DNA from: an uncultured Lachnospiraceae bacterium
Lineage (GTDB): Bacteria; Bacillota; Clostridia; Lachnospirales; Lachnospiraceae
Assembly: GCA_910587635.1 (NCBI GenBank)
Contig: CAJUNB010000006.1
Span: 12,559-76,558 of the forward strand
Direction: 5' to 3'
Length of the DNA stretch: 64,000 nt
The notes beneath the pieces were generated by a model that was given only the letters and a program-made list of their open reading frames with translations, did no database searches and had not been told where the DNA came from. The position numbers and the translations under genes are program-made. Position 1 is the first letter of the stretch; every line of letters begins with the position of its first letter. Shown piece after piece: positions 1 through 8,685 of the stretch.

Positions 1-231
1 ACAGTTTTCGTCATTTGCCAGCAGATTGGCCAGATAGCAGTGCCATAAATTACCATAAAATCCATGGCTCACGGACAGCTCCAGCAGTCTGTGCATGCAG
101 TCATACAAAAGGGCCGTCCTGTCCTCTAGATTGTAATAGTCATCTCCATAGTGTTGCATAAGCCAGGTCATATCCCGGAGAATACTTTCCTGTTCCAGAT
201 TTCTGTATACAATCAATTCCTGTTTTCTCAT
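1..231 (-). CDS. DUF815-like ATP-binding protein, N-terminal part (cut by window edge)
   Basis: The reading frame starts with an ATG at 231 and stays open to the left edge, so only the first 77 residues are visible. It begins MRKQELIVYRNLEQE and continues with an acidic, aromatic-rich helical segment containing SHGFYGNLWHCYL. This resembles the N-terminus of DUF815-type AAA+ ATPases of Lachnospiraceae as I remember them, but the P-loop would lie outside the window, so the call cannot be confirmed here. The gene begins 12 bases after the pheA stop codon on the same strand and is probably cotranscribed with it. Function is unknown. Confidence 0.5.
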   Translation of the reverse strand, partial: MRKQELIVYRNLEQESILRDMTWLMQHYGDDYYNLEDRTALLYDCMHRLLELSVSHGFYGNLWHCYLANLLANDENC

Positions 232-243
232 AAATCGTTTCCC

Positions 244-1368
244 CTAATAATTTCCAAGTATTTTCATATTTCTCGCCTCATCCCGCAGTCCCCGCAGTGC
301 ATTTTTCACTGCACCATCAGCGAGATTCCCATCAAAGTCAATGAAAAACCGATATTCCCAGTTCCGGTCTTCTATGGGACGGCTTTCGATTTTTGTCATG
401 TTCAGATTATTGTATATGATATGAGAGAGCATATGGTACAGAGAACCACTCTCATGGGGCACTTCGAAACAGATACTCACTTTTCCCGCATCTTTTCGGA
501 ATATTTTCTGATTCGTCACGATTATAAATCTCGTAGAATTGGACTCGGACTGATTGATTCCCTTTTTCAATATCTCCAGGCCATAGATATTCCCGGCATG
601 TTCTGAAGCAATCGCCGCCTGACTTCTGTCCTTTTCCCGGGCTACTTTCCTTGCCGCAAAAGCATTGTTGGGCATGCTGATCTGTTTCCAGTCTTTCCCG
701 GACAAGTATCTGGCACTCTGCATCAAAGACTGAGGATGGGAAAATACCGTCCTGATCTCTTCTTCCGCAGCTCCCGGTACACCAAGCAGACAGTGCTCGA
801 TTCTGATGATCTGCTCTCCTACTATATAATTTTCAAATTCCACCAGCAGATCATAGATCTCGCTGACAACGCCCGCTGTGGAATTCTCAATCGGAAGCAC
901 TGCGAAATCCGCGCTGCCCTCGTCTATGGCCATCATGGCATCCCGGAACGTATCCACATGAAAGCTGCTCACCTGGCTGCCAAAAAACATCTCCATAGCC
1001 GCCTGGGAATAAGCGCCTTCGGCCCCCTGGAAGACGACTCTGGCCTTTTCCGTCTCCAGATTGTCCACACCGATAAAGGGCAGCCTGCCCAGACTCCCCC
1101 TCTCTGTAAGAAGCTGATACTGCAGCTTCCGGCTCATAGACATAATCTGTTCAAACAGCTCTTCTATCCCATGGCTGTTGAAAGCGTTGTGAGCCATCGC
1201 CCTGACACTTCGCAGTTTTTCTTCCTCTCTGACTTTATCAAAGACCTTTTTTCCGGTACCGATCTTGTACTCTGCCACCTGACGGGAGATCTCCATACGC
1301 CTCTCATACAACTCTACAATCTGCCTGTCGATTTCATCAATCCCCTGCCGAAGCTCACCCAAATCCAT
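244..1368 (-). CDS. pheA: Bifunctional chorismate mutase / prephenate dehydratase (P-protein)
   Basis: This 374-residue protein converts chorismate to prephenate and then to phenylpyruvate in phenylalanine synthesis. Residues 1-90 form an AroQ-type chorismate mutase (LRQGIDEIDRQIVELYERR, then KVFDKVREEEK). Residues about 108-285 are the prephenate dehydratase, with FQGAEGAYSQAA and the ENSTAGVV motif. Residues about 297-372 are an ACT domain with SGSLYHML and ESRP, the usual phenylalanine feedback site. Length and domain order match the family. A GGAAAGG ribosome site precedes the ATG. No leader peptide or T-box is visible upstream, so regulation is probably allosteric. Confidence 0.95.
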   Translation of the reverse strand: MDLGELRQGIDEIDRQIVELYERRMEISRQVAEYKIGTGKKVFDKVREEEKLRSVRAMAHNAFNSHGIEELFEQIMSMSRKLQYQLLTERGSLGRLPFIGVDNLETEKARVVFQGAEGAYSQAAMEMFFGSQVSSFHVDTFRDAMMAIDEGSADFAVLPIENSTAGVVSEIYDLLVEFENYIVGEQIIRIEHCLLGVPGAAEEEIRTVFSHPQSLMQSARYLSGKDWKQISMPNNAFAARKVAREKDRSQAAIASEHAGNIYGLEILKKGINQSESNSTRFIIVTNQKIFRKDAGKVSICFEVPHESGSLYHMLSHIIYNNLNMTKIESRPIEDRNWEYRFFIDFDGNLADGAVKNALRGLRDEARNMKILGNY

Positions 1369-1627
1369 TTTTCTGTCCTTTCCGTCCTGCTGTTCTCAGT
1401 TCAGTCCGCGTTATAATGAAACGCCGGCTGAATCAATTTCAATATTTAAAATTGAAAAACTACGTTCAGCCCGCGCCCATTCCCATTACGAAGTATCCCG
1501 AAGGGAAAAACGTGCCTGTGCACTTCCCACTGGCTGAACTATTATCATCAATATCTTATACCAAATCCCCTGCCCATGCAAGAGAGTATAACGGAAAAAG
1601 CCCCTGGAAGAAAGAACAGGGAAAATA

Positions 1628-1657
1628 TTGAAAATTCGATCTGCTAACTGGTATAAT
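1628..1657 (+). promoter_or_regulatory. Sigma-A type promoter for the DUF5050-like gene
   Basis: A TTGAAA box at 1628-1633 and a perfect TATAAT at 1652-1657 are separated by 18 bases. They lie about 70 bases upstream of the ATG at 1729. The rest of the 1369-1728 gap holds no convincing gene: two overlapping frames of 71 and 79 codons on opposite strands lack ribosome sites and family features. Confidence 0.65.
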
Positions 1658-1728
1658 AGAGGCAGACAAAAAATAATCGTTATGAAAATCAAAGGAATAT
1701 TATTTATTAGTGCAATGGAGGTCATACT

Positions 1729-2742
1729 ATGAAAACATTCCGAAACATACTAATCATCGCGATACCACTTATTATTTTCGCTACCTTATTTCTCATTTCT
1801 CTGTTTTCCAAGCGGGTCACTCCCAATCCCCCCGGTACTGTGGGAAATACGGCAGGTAATCTGAATAATAAAGGCCTTTTCTGTGAAGATGAAGGGGTCG
1901 TCTATTTTGCAAATGCATATGACAGCAATACGCTCTATTCCATGAATCCCGATGAAACAAATGTAAAAAAGCTGTCCAACGCCCAGGTCAGCTCCATCAA
2001 TGCCGCGGGCAATTTTCTCTATTATTATCAGGCTTCTTCCGCTGCTACCAACAGTTTTTCTTCCCTGTTTCGAATCAACGGACTCTACCGTTCCAAAAAG
2101 AACGGGAAATCTGCAGTCTGTCTGAAACGAGTGCCGGTTCCTTCTTTGTCACTTGCAGACAATACTGTCTTTTATCAGTCTTATAATAACAAAACGGGGA
2201 CTTCTCTCTGCCGTATCGATATTGATAAAAAAAATTACGAAGTGATCGAAGAGTATATTATCAATCCTGCTGCCGTCTATAACGGAATGATCTACTTCGG
2301 CGGTACGCAAAAAGATCATTACCTGTACGGCCTGAACACACAGACCAACGCTATTTCCACGATTTACAACGGCAACGTATACAATCCCGTCGTATGGGGA
2401 GATTATGTTTACTATATGGATATATCATCCGATTACAGACTGTGCCGGTATTCTCTTTCCACGCAGACTGCAGAAATATTGTCTCAGGACCGTCTGGATT
2501 TCTTCAATGTGACCGGCGATTGGATCTATTATCAGAAGAGTCATCCGTCGGAGCCCGCCCTGAAACGGATTCGCATCGACGGCAGCGGCGAAGAAATCGT
2601 AGCAACAGGCGTCTATGAAAATATCAATGCTACTTCTGCCTATGTGTATTTCAATGCTTTCGATGCACCTACGCCAGTATACCATACCCCGGTGAACGGT
2701 CCGGTTTCAGTGACCACCTTCGCTCCTGCCGTGGAAGACTAG
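1729..2742 (+). CDS. Membrane-anchored DUF5050-like beta-propeller protein
   Basis: This 337-residue protein has one N-terminal membrane segment (residues about 6-27, IIAIPLIIFATLFLISLFS) without a lipobox, so it is probably anchored with its body outside the cell. The rest consists of repeating units of the type VYFANAYDSNTLYSMNPDETNVKKL and YYQKSHPSEPALKRIRIDG, as in DUF5050 / low-density-lipoprotein-receptor-like propellers, with recurrent Y-Y-x and R-x-x-x-D-G motifs. No catalytic residues are evident. It has its own promoter and is followed by a terminator, so it is a single-gene unit. Binding of a ligand at the cell surface is a guess. Confidence 0.75.
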   Translation: MKTFRNILIIAIPLIIFATLFLISLFSKRVTPNPPGTVGNTAGNLNNKGLFCEDEGVVYFANAYDSNTLYSMNPDETNVKKLSNAQVSSINAAGNFLYYYQASSAATNSFSSLFRINGLYRSKKNGKSAVCLKRVPVPSLSLADNTVFYQSYNNKTGTSLCRIDIDKKNYEVIEEYIINPAAVYNGMIYFGGTQKDHYLYGLNTQTNAISTIYNGNVYNPVVWGDYVYYMDISSDYRLCRYSLSTQTAEILSQDRLDFFNVTGDWIYYQKSHPSEPALKRIRIDGSGEEIVATGVYENINATSAYVYFNAFDAPTPVYHTPVNGPVSVTTFAPAVED

Positions 2743-2756
2743 ATTTATGTGACACA

Positions 2757-2798
2757 AAAAAACGTCCAAATCCCTCATAAGTGAGGGACTTGGACGTT
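2757..2798. terminator. Bidirectional rho-independent terminator
   Basis: The arms CGTCCAA-TCCCTCA and TGAGGGA-TTGGACG (2763-2796) pair around a short TAAG loop. Seven A residues on the left give a strong U-tract for minus-strand transcripts from the DUF1266 locus, and a short T-run on the right serves the plus strand. It separates two convergent genes. Confidence 0.85.
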
Positions 2799-2853
2799 TG
2801 CTGCGCCGAATGCGGTCACATGGTGACATCTTCCTCTCGCACGAGTGCGCATA

Positions 2854-3605
2854 TTATAATTCCTCTTCTTTTAACACAGTATCCCATGGAGCTGACCTGT
2901 ATATCCAACTGGATTTTTTCAGCCTTTTATAATATTTAAGCCTGTCTTTCTTTCTCTTTCCCCGCCAGAGTTGATATCCCAATGTATGACTGCCTACCAT
3001 GTCGTCCCAGGATGAAAAATTCTCCTGAAGGAGCTTGCATGTCTCAAATGCAATCCTGACGGCCTCTCCATATTCCATCACGCCCCCATATAGGCACCGC
3101 CTACTATAGAAAGAATTCTCACAAGATCCCATCCGAGCAGTCCCTGCTTCGGATATTTCCTTTTCGTCTCTTCCAAAAGCTCCCTCTCAAAATCCGTATA
3201 GCCGGAAGCGGACGACGATGACATATCAGCATTGCAATACTCTTTGAATTTCTCGTGGTACCCGTGATTCAGACAGTCATCCACCGACATCCTCGTATTC
3301 TCACAGGTAAACTCTCCCCAGCTCCATTCAAATAATTTAATCGCTTTTTCCCGATCAACTTCCGACTCGCATGTACCCCATATATCAATCACACATTTAT
3401 AATTGTTTGCAACTGTGGGAGAACTGGCGGCAAGAATAAACTTCTGCGTGGGCGTAAGGCTGTCCCGAAAACCGTCTTTCCCGTTCGAAATCACAATCCA
3501 TCTGTACAATCGCAGTGTATAAATCATCGATACAACAATAATACCAACACAGATCACACCTGTCAGAATGGGATGTGTATTAATAAAAGAATCTAAAAAC
3601 TCCAT
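2854..3605 (-). pseudogene. DUF1266 protein gene interrupted by a frameshift
   Basis: Two overlapping frames encode the two halves of one protein. The upstream frame (ATG at 3605, MEFLDSFIN) has a membrane segment and ends GWDLVRILSIVGGAYMGA-stop at 3078. The downstream frame continues with GGVMEYGEAVRIAFETCKLLQENFSSWDDMVGSHTLGYQLW. A G-W-D-L-x-R segment followed by a Y-x-E-A helix, F-S-S-W and L-G-Y-x-x-W is the DUF1266 signature. The frames meet at a run of five C residues (3083-3087, five G on the coding strand). One extra G restores AYMGGVMEYGEAV and gives a protein of about 250 residues. Longer starts at TTG 3653 or ATG 3626 are possible. It could be a true lesion, a slippery site or a sequencing error. 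Confidence 0.8.
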
Positions 3606-3683
3606 TATATGTATTGTCCTTTCCATCTCCAGAATGCCGTTTCCGATACACAATCCTGTTCCCGTTCCCCTGTCTGTAACTTC

Positions 3684-4538
3684 TCACGGCTCCTGCAGCA
3701 TTCCCAGCAGCTCTGCTGCCGTCTTCCGATAGACCGGATGCACCCACTGGGGGGCAATCTGTACAAGGGGCAAAAGCACAAAGCTTCTGTTATGCATATC
3801 TGCATGGGGTACAGTCAGTTTGTCAGTCCGTATCACATCATCCTCGTAAAAGATAATATCCAAATCCAGTGTTCTCGGTCCCCAGTGAATAATCCGTTCT
3901 CTTCCTGCTTCCGCCTCCAGTCGATTCAGAAATGCCAGCAACTCTTCCGGCTCATACAGTGTCTCTATGAGAAAGGCTCCGTTAATAAAATCATCCTGTT
4001 CCACACCTCCATAGGGCTTTGCTACAATCAGGTCAGAACTGCTGATCAACCGACACTTTTCATCCTCTTCTATTTTCCGGGACGCTTCTCTGATATAGTT
4101 CTCTTTGTCACCCATATTGGAACCACAGGCAATCACCGCCCGTTTCCATCCTCTTGTCACAGTGACAGAGACCGAAGCAAATGGCAGAGGAACCGGAGCC
4201 GACGGTTTCCTGATTTCCAGCTCTAATTCCTCGATAAAGGGAAATCTGCAGAGCAGATGCTCTGCCAGATACTCCGCCGCCCCTTCCAACAGTTTATAAG
4301 TATGTGATGTCAGAAAAGCATGGATTTCCATACAGACCCTTCCGTAATCAGTGGACAGGGCCATATCGTCTTTTTTACCTGCCTCCCGGGTATCTGTATA
4401 CAATACCACATTGACAAAAAATCTCTGTCCCAGTTTTGTCTCTTCCGGAAATACCCCATGATGGGCAAAGACTTCCAGACCTTCTATACGGATCTCATCT
4501 CTCTTTTTTTTACGAAACGCAAAGTCATTTCCCCGCAT
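3684..4538 (-). CDS. folB-folK: Dihydroneopterin aldolase fused to hydroxymethyl-dihydropterin pyrophosphokinase
   Basis: The 284-residue protein joins two consecutive steps of folate synthesis. Residues 1-130 are FolB (IRIEGLEVFAHHGVFPEE, then STDYGRVCMEIHAFL and the KLLEGAAEYLAE helix). Residues about 132-284 are FolK, with ACGSNMGDKENYI, the GPRTLDLDIIFY magnesium and substrate motif, and VPHADMHNRSFVLLPL. The FolK loop usually reads VPHPRMHER, so the A-D pair is a mild variation. The start overlaps the folP end by 14 bases, which suggests translational coupling. It is the last gene of the folate operon. FolB-FolK fusions are common in Firmicutes. Confidence 0.93.
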   Translation of the reverse strand: MRGNDFAFRKKKRDEIRIEGLEVFAHHGVFPEETKLGQRFFVNVVLYTDTREAGKKDDMALSTDYGRVCMEIHAFLTSHTYKLLEGAAEYLAEHLLCRFPFIEELELEIRKPSAPVPLPFASVSVTVTRGWKRAVIACGSNMGDKENYIREASRKIEEDEKCRLISSSDLIVAKPYGGVEQDDFINGAFLIETLYEPEELLAFLNRLEAEAGRERIIHWGPRTLDLDIIFYEDDVIRTDKLTVPHADMHNRSFVLLPLVQIAPQWVHPVYRKTAAELLGMLQEP

Positions 4539-5337
4539 TCCGAATTGCCTCTGTCATTCTTATCGCACGTATATTCTCTTTCACATCATGTACTCTGATA
4601 AAAGAGCAACCCTTCATCACACCGATAACAGAAGTGGCAATCGTCCCTTCTAACCGCTCATCCACAGGAAGATCCAGTGTATTCCCTATGACAGATTTCC
4701 TGGATGCGCCAAGCATAAGAGGATATCCAAACATATGCAGCTTTTCCAGGCTGTTCATAATTTCCAGATTCTGCTCATAAGTCTTTCCAAAACCAATGCC
4801 CGGATCCAAGATAATACGATTGTCAACAATGCCGGATTTCTCAGCCATGCTGATGCACTTCGTCAAGTCCATAAAAACACTGTTGATAAAATTGGAGCCG
4901 GTAGTTTCCGATCTGTTGTGAGTCAGACAACATACAACACCGCTTTCCACGATGACCTTTATCATCTCCGGATCATGCTGCAACCCCCAAATATCATTAA
5001 TCATGGAAACACCCGCTTCGATGCCTGCCTTCGCCGTTTTACTGTGGTATGTATCAAGAGAAATGGGCACGTCAAACTCTGCCTTGATCTTTTCAATAAC
5101 AGGAACAACCCGATCTATCTCTTCTTCTGCTGTAATTTTTTCAGCGCCCGGTCTCGTAGACTCCCCACCTACATCAATCAGGGCAGCCCCTTCTGCAATC
5201 ATCTTTTCCACATGAGAAAGAGCACTGTCCAGATTATTGAATTTACCGCCATCCGAAAACGAATCCGGCGTCACATTCAAAATTCCCATCACATAAGTAG
5301 TCCCCGGTACCTGAAATTCACGATTTCCAATCTTCAT
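4525..5337 (-). CDS. folP: Dihydropteroate synthase
   Basis: The enzyme condenses hydroxymethyl-dihydropterin pyrophosphate with p-aminobenzoate. The start at 5337 (MKIGNREF) is chosen because AAAGGAGGAAGAA directly precedes it; the frame is open further upstream but without a ribosome site. The 270-residue product shows MGILNVTPDSFSDGGKF, the DVGGESTRPGAE loop, SLDTYHSKTAK, NDIWGL, LDPGIGFGKT and MLGASRKS, all in the expected order for the TIM-barrel enzyme. This is the sulfonamide target; I see no insertion of the kind found in plasmid resistance alleles. Confidence 0.95.
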   Translation of the reverse strand: MKIGNREFQVPGTTYVMGILNVTPDSFSDGGKFNNLDSALSHVEKMIAEGAALIDVGGESTRPGAEKITAEEEIDRVVPVIEKIKAEFDVPISLDTYHSKTAKAGIEAGVSMINDIWGLQHDPEMIKVIVESGVVCCLTHNRSETTGSNFINSVFMDLTKCISMAEKSGIVDNRIILDPGIGFGKTYEQNLEIMNSLEKLHMFGYPLMLGASRKSVIGNTLDLPVDERLEGTIATSVIGVMKGCSFIRVHDVKENIRAIRMTEAIRNAGK

Positions 5338-5401
5338 TTTTTCTTCCTCCTTTTCTTTGGTTGGATTATCGTCAGTCAACACGCTATGAATAAATCTTTT
5401 C

Positions 5402-5884
5402 TCAATATTGTATCTGCAAATTTTTCTTCTCCGTTTTCCTGTCACATTCCTTTTCCACAGGACAGGCAAAACAGCTTCTGCTCAATTTATCCGCCCTGTA
5501 CAATATACCCCGCAGACTGGGCTCATCCTGCACCTGTGCATCTCTGTGGCTGCTTATGGCACTGACAATCATATCCGTTTCTTTATCGTCATAGCCACAG
5601 TCCATCAGTATACCCGATGCAAGAGCCGCACTGGCTTTATCATGAGGAATCCCATCCTCATACTGTCTGTATCTGCCAATGTCATGGAGCAGAGCCGCCG
5701 CATAGACATAATCCTTTCGGATTTTCAACTTTTTTTTCAGGTTCAGGATCTGTGCAATTCTGGCCACAGACAGAAAATGCTCCATATTGTGCCTGCAAAA
5801 AATCCGCTCTGCCTCATGGGCGTCTGTTTTTTCAATGTATTTCATAAAAAGTGGATGCTTTATGATTCTGTCTACCCTCTTCAT
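5402..5884 (-). CDS. HD-domain phosphohydrolase inside the folate operon
   Basis: The start at 5884 follows GGGAGGGAAAG and forms an ATGA overlap with the folE stop codon, so the gene is coupled to folE. The 160-residue product has an HD domain with H-x-x-x-H (HNMEHFLSVARIAQIL), LLHDIGR, and the later SSHRD and YRADKLSR motifs. It ends in a small cysteine cluster, CFACPVEKEC. HD proteins are metal-dependent phosphohydrolases. The operon lacks any NudB-type enzyme to remove phosphate from dihydroneopterin triphosphate between FolE and FolB, and this protein sits in exactly that position. A role as that missing phosphatase is an inference; a nucleotide-cleaning or signalling role is possible. 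Confidence 0.85.
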   Translation of the reverse strand: MKRVDRIIKHPLFMKYIEKTDAHEAERIFCRHNMEHFLSVARIAQILNLKKKLKIRKDYVYAAALLHDIGRYRQYEDGIPHDKASAALASGILMDCGYDDKETDMIVSAISSHRDAQVQDEPSLRGILYRADKLSRSCFACPVEKECDRKTEKKNLQIQY

Positions 5885-6444
5885 CTTTCCCTCCCGATAC
5901 ACGCCATAAACTGACTGCGCAGCACTGTCTCTTCTCTGAAAATCCCTCTCACCGCAACTGTCACTGTTCTGCTTCCCGGTTTTTTCACCCCCCGCATCGT
6001 CATACACAAATGCTCCGCTTCTACCATAACCATCACACCCTGAGGCTGCAATTCCCCCATAATGGCGTCTGCGATCTGTGATGTCATTCGCTCCTGTATC
6101 TGAGGACGTCCTGCATAGACTTCCACTGTCCTGGCAAGTTTGGAAAGACCTGCCACATAGCCATCCGGCAGATAAGCCACATGTACTTTTCCAAAAAACG
6201 GCATCAGATGGTGCTCACACATAGAATAAAAAGTAATGTCCTTTTCCAGAACCATCTCATTGCTTTCCACCGTAAAACGCCTTGAGAGATGTTCTTTGGC
6301 ATCCTTTGACATACCGTCGAAAATTTCACTGTACATTCTCGCAATCCGCTCAGGTGTCTGTGCCAGCCCTTCCCGGTCAGGATCTTCTCCGATTCCCTCC
6401 AGTAAGAGCTTTACTGCTTTTTTAATTTTTTCCTGATCTACCAT
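5881..6444 (-). CDS. folE: GTP cyclohydrolase I
   Basis: This 187-residue enzyme opens GTP to form dihydroneopterin triphosphate, the first pterin step. The start at 6444 (MVDQEKIKKAV) is 8 bases from AGGAGAG; an ATG 6 bases earlier is too close to it. The product has MCEHHLMPFFGKVHVAYLP with the zinc-binding Cys and His, the GLSKLARTVEVYAGRPQIQE segment, and the second zinc cysteine in EAEHLCMTMRGVKKPGS, so it is the classical type IA enzyme. It overlaps the end of folC by 23 bases and is coupled to the HD gene downstream. Confidence 0.96.
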   Translation of the reverse strand: MVDQEKIKKAVKLLLEGIGEDPDREGLAQTPERIARMYSEIFDGMSKDAKEHLSRRFTVESNEMVLEKDITFYSMCEHHLMPFFGKVHVAYLPDGYVAGLSKLARTVEVYAGRPQIQERMTSQIADAIMGELQPQGVMVMVEAEHLCMTMRGVKKPGSRTVTVAVRGIFREETVLRSQFMACIGRER

Positions 6445-7765
6445 GTGCATCTCTCCTGATCCGGCTTTTGTCTGATACGATTTCTGATAATTTCCCGAGA
6501 TAGGATAAAGAGCCGAATGCCACAATCACACTGTCTGCATCTGCCAGCAGACGTGCCATTTCCACCGCTTCTTCCAGACTGTCTGCCGCTGTCACATTGG
6601 GATTATAACGCCTGACCACCCCTGCCAGTTCATAGGCCGGAAACGCCCGCCTGTTACCCGGCGTGGCCACTGTAATAACCTGCTGGGCAAGCGGTGCCAT
6701 CAGCTTTGCTATTTTCTCATATTCTTTATCTCTCAATACTCCTATTATAGTAATTATTCTTTTATTTGTAAAATAAAATGTGACAGATTCCTTCAATTTT
6801 TGCACTGCTTCTTCGTTATGAGCGCCGTCAACAATAAATAACGGTCGTCTTGAAATAACAGTGAACCTGCCCCTCCATTTTGCCTCCATGAGTCCTCTCC
6901 GAAGTATCTTTTCCGTAATATGATACCCGTTTCTCTGTAAAGCTTTTATTGTTTCTACCGCCAGCACTGCATTTTCAATCTGATATTTTCCTCCCAGAGA
7001 TATAACCAGTTTCTCCAGTTCTCCATATGTAAACCTCTGCTTTTCCAGTCCATACCGCACATGTACTGCATTGAAAACATCTGCTATTTTTAAAGTTGCC
7101 CCTTTTTCTTTACATGTTTTTGTGATGATTTCCATTACTCTCTCATCCTGCTTTGCGCTTATTACATAGCATTCGTTTTTTATAATTCCTGCCTTTTGAA
7201 AAGCGATTTCTTCCAGCGTGTCTCCCAAATAACACGCGTGGTCTATTCCTATCGGCGTCAGGACGGCGACCACTGTAGTCGTTATGATATTTGTCGCATC
7301 CAGCAGACCTCCCATCCCTGACTCCAATACGACAATATCACACTCATTTTCCCTGAAATACCAGAAAGCCAGCGCTGTCTCCAGTTCAAACGCCGTAGGA
7401 TAAGGATATCCGTCTTCTTCCAATTCTTCCGCACACTTCCGAATTATCTCCAGTCCTTTTACATAATCTTTCTGAGATATGGTCCTGCCTCCCACCTGAT
7501 ATTTTTCCAGATCAGAAAATACAGCCGGAGAACTGTATCTGCCAGTCCGGTATCCTGCACATTTCAATATCCCGGATACAAAACTGAGAACAGAACCCTT
7601 TCCGTTAGTTCCCGCAATATGGACAAACTGCAGCATATCCTGGGGATTGCCCAGCTTTGCCATAAGCCGTTTCATACTGTCCAGCCCCGGTACAATCCCT
7701 CCCTTTCCTGCCCGTTCCATATATTCTATTGCATCACTGTACTTCGTAATACTTTCTTTTTGCAT
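6422..7765 (-). CDS. folC: Folylpolyglutamate / dihydrofolate synthase
   Basis: This 447-residue Mur-ligase-type enzyme adds glutamate to dihydropteroate or folate. The frame is open up to 8269, but the start at 7765 (MQKESITKYSDAI) has GGGAGGAA at the right distance and gives the normal family length; the extra 168 upstream codons are antisense to another gene. Visible motifs are the ATP loop HIAGTNGKGSV, SSPAVFSDLEKYQV (omega loop), ESGMGGLLDATN, TPIGIDHACYLG and VDGAHNEEAV. It is the first gene of the folC-folE-HD-folP-folBK operon and is transcribed divergently from the neighbouring CmpB-like gene. Confidence 0.94.
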   Translation of the reverse strand: MQKESITKYSDAIEYMERAGKGGIVPGLDSMKRLMAKLGNPQDMLQFVHIAGTNGKGSVLSFVSGILKCAGYRTGRYSSPAVFSDLEKYQVGGRTISQKDYVKGLEIIRKCAEELEEDGYPYPTAFELETALAFWYFRENECDIVVLESGMGGLLDATNIITTTVVAVLTPIGIDHACYLGDTLEEIAFQKAGIIKNECYVISAKQDERVMEIITKTCKEKGATLKIADVFNAVHVRYGLEKQRFTYGELEKLVISLGGKYQIENAVLAVETIKALQRNGYHITEKILRRGLMEAKWRGRFTVISRRPLFIVDGAHNEEAVQKLKESVTFYFTNKRIITIIGVLRDKEYEKIAKLMAPLAQQVITVATPGNRRAFPAYELAGVVRRYNPNVTAADSLEEAVEMARLLADADSVIVAFGSLSYLGKLSEIVSDKSRIRRDAHGRSGKN

Positions 7766-7825
7766 AATCTGTCGTTCCTCCCAAAAAGCCGGAATATTTT
7801 TCCAAAATCCGGCAATACTGTTGGC

Positions 7826-8227
7826 ATGAAAAAATTTATGATTACCTTTCTTCATTGTGGCATCTTTGGATGGTGCCTGGAAATATTGTTCACTGCTTTC
7901 CAATCCTTCCGGCGTCGGGAAAAGACCGGTATGGGGAACACTTCTGTCTTTATGTTTTTTGTCTATGGCATGGCTGTTTTCCTGAAACCAGTCTGTCTTC
8001 TCGTCAGAAAACTCCCTGCCTTTTTTCGGGGAATTGTATACATGCTCTGCATCTTCTCCGCCGAATACACTGCCGGGGCTCTTCTTTCCAAGAAAGAGCT
8101 CTGTCCCTGGAACTACGAACGTTCCCGCTACCATGTCAAAAAGCTGATCCGTCTGGATTATGCTCCGCTCTGGTTTTTCACAGGGCTTCTGTTTGAGCAC
8201 CTGCTGCTGCCGAAAAGTTCCCGGTAG
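7826..8227 (+). CDS. Small CmpB-type membrane protein (PF06541, putative type IV ABC permease family)
   Basis: The product from ATG 7826 (133 residues, MKKFMITFLHCGIFGWCLEILFTAF) has three to four hydrophobic segments. It carries the family blocks H-C-G-x-x-G-W-C-x-E, MGNTSVFMFFVYGMA, SAEYTAGALL, LCPWNYERSRYHV and IRLDYAPLWFFTGLLFE. It is on the strand opposite to a spurious extension of folC, and its start lies 60 bases from the true folC start, so the two genes are divergent. No strong ribosome site precedes the ATG. The biochemical role of this family is unknown. A paralogue of 268 residues lies at 25311-26117. Confidence 0.82.
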   Translation: MKKFMITFLHCGIFGWCLEILFTAFQSFRRREKTGMGNTSVFMFFVYGMAVFLKPVCLLVRKLPAFFRGIVYMLCIFSAEYTAGALLSKKELCPWNYERSRYHVKKLIRLDYAPLWFFTGLLFEHLLLPKSSR

Positions 8228-8685
8228 GACTATCATAACATATATTTTTGAATTTAACTGTTTTTTCAACGCACTTATTTGTTCCTAGAATAAATAAAAT
8301 AAAAATACTTTATCCATAACTTATTTGTAACACTTTGAAAATCCTCTGCCTTTCTGGTTTTCACAGCGAAAAACACACTGAATATTATATAATTCATTGT
8401 TCACTGAGGGTGATTTTGATGTAAATAACTATTATCTTATTTCTGGAAACGTGGAGAGTATTTTTTCATTCGAACCAAAAGGAACCGGTATATCATTTAT
8501 AACAGGCATACCTCACGGGTTTAAAGATAAAAAGAAAAACCATACGATACAAAATGAGTTATCTACCCGTGCGGTTAGTATTTGAACTGGAGAATTTAAG
8601 CAGGAAATTACCGTAGCCCTTCTGTAATTTGAACCTGTTTGCCTCACCTGTTGCTACTTGTCAAGAACATATTCATCATTTTTCA
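8228..8685. other. AT-rich intergenic region without a convincing gene
   Basis: This 458-base stretch lies between the CmpB-like gene and the decayed mobile element. It contains a 62-codon frame on the plus strand (8397-8585) that starts with a poor TTG-type codon and shows no family features. I see no strong terminator hairpin directly after 8227. It may hold the left boundary of the mobile element, but I could not find a clear terminal repeat. Confidence 0.5.

Noticed and set aside
1416..1725. Two overlapping frames of 71 and 79 codons on opposite strands
   Set aside because: Neither has a ribosome site or family features, and a good promoter for the downstream gene lies within them.
8397..8585. 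62-codon plus-strand frame
   Set aside because: It begins with a weak start codon, lacks a good ribosome site and shows no recognisable motif.
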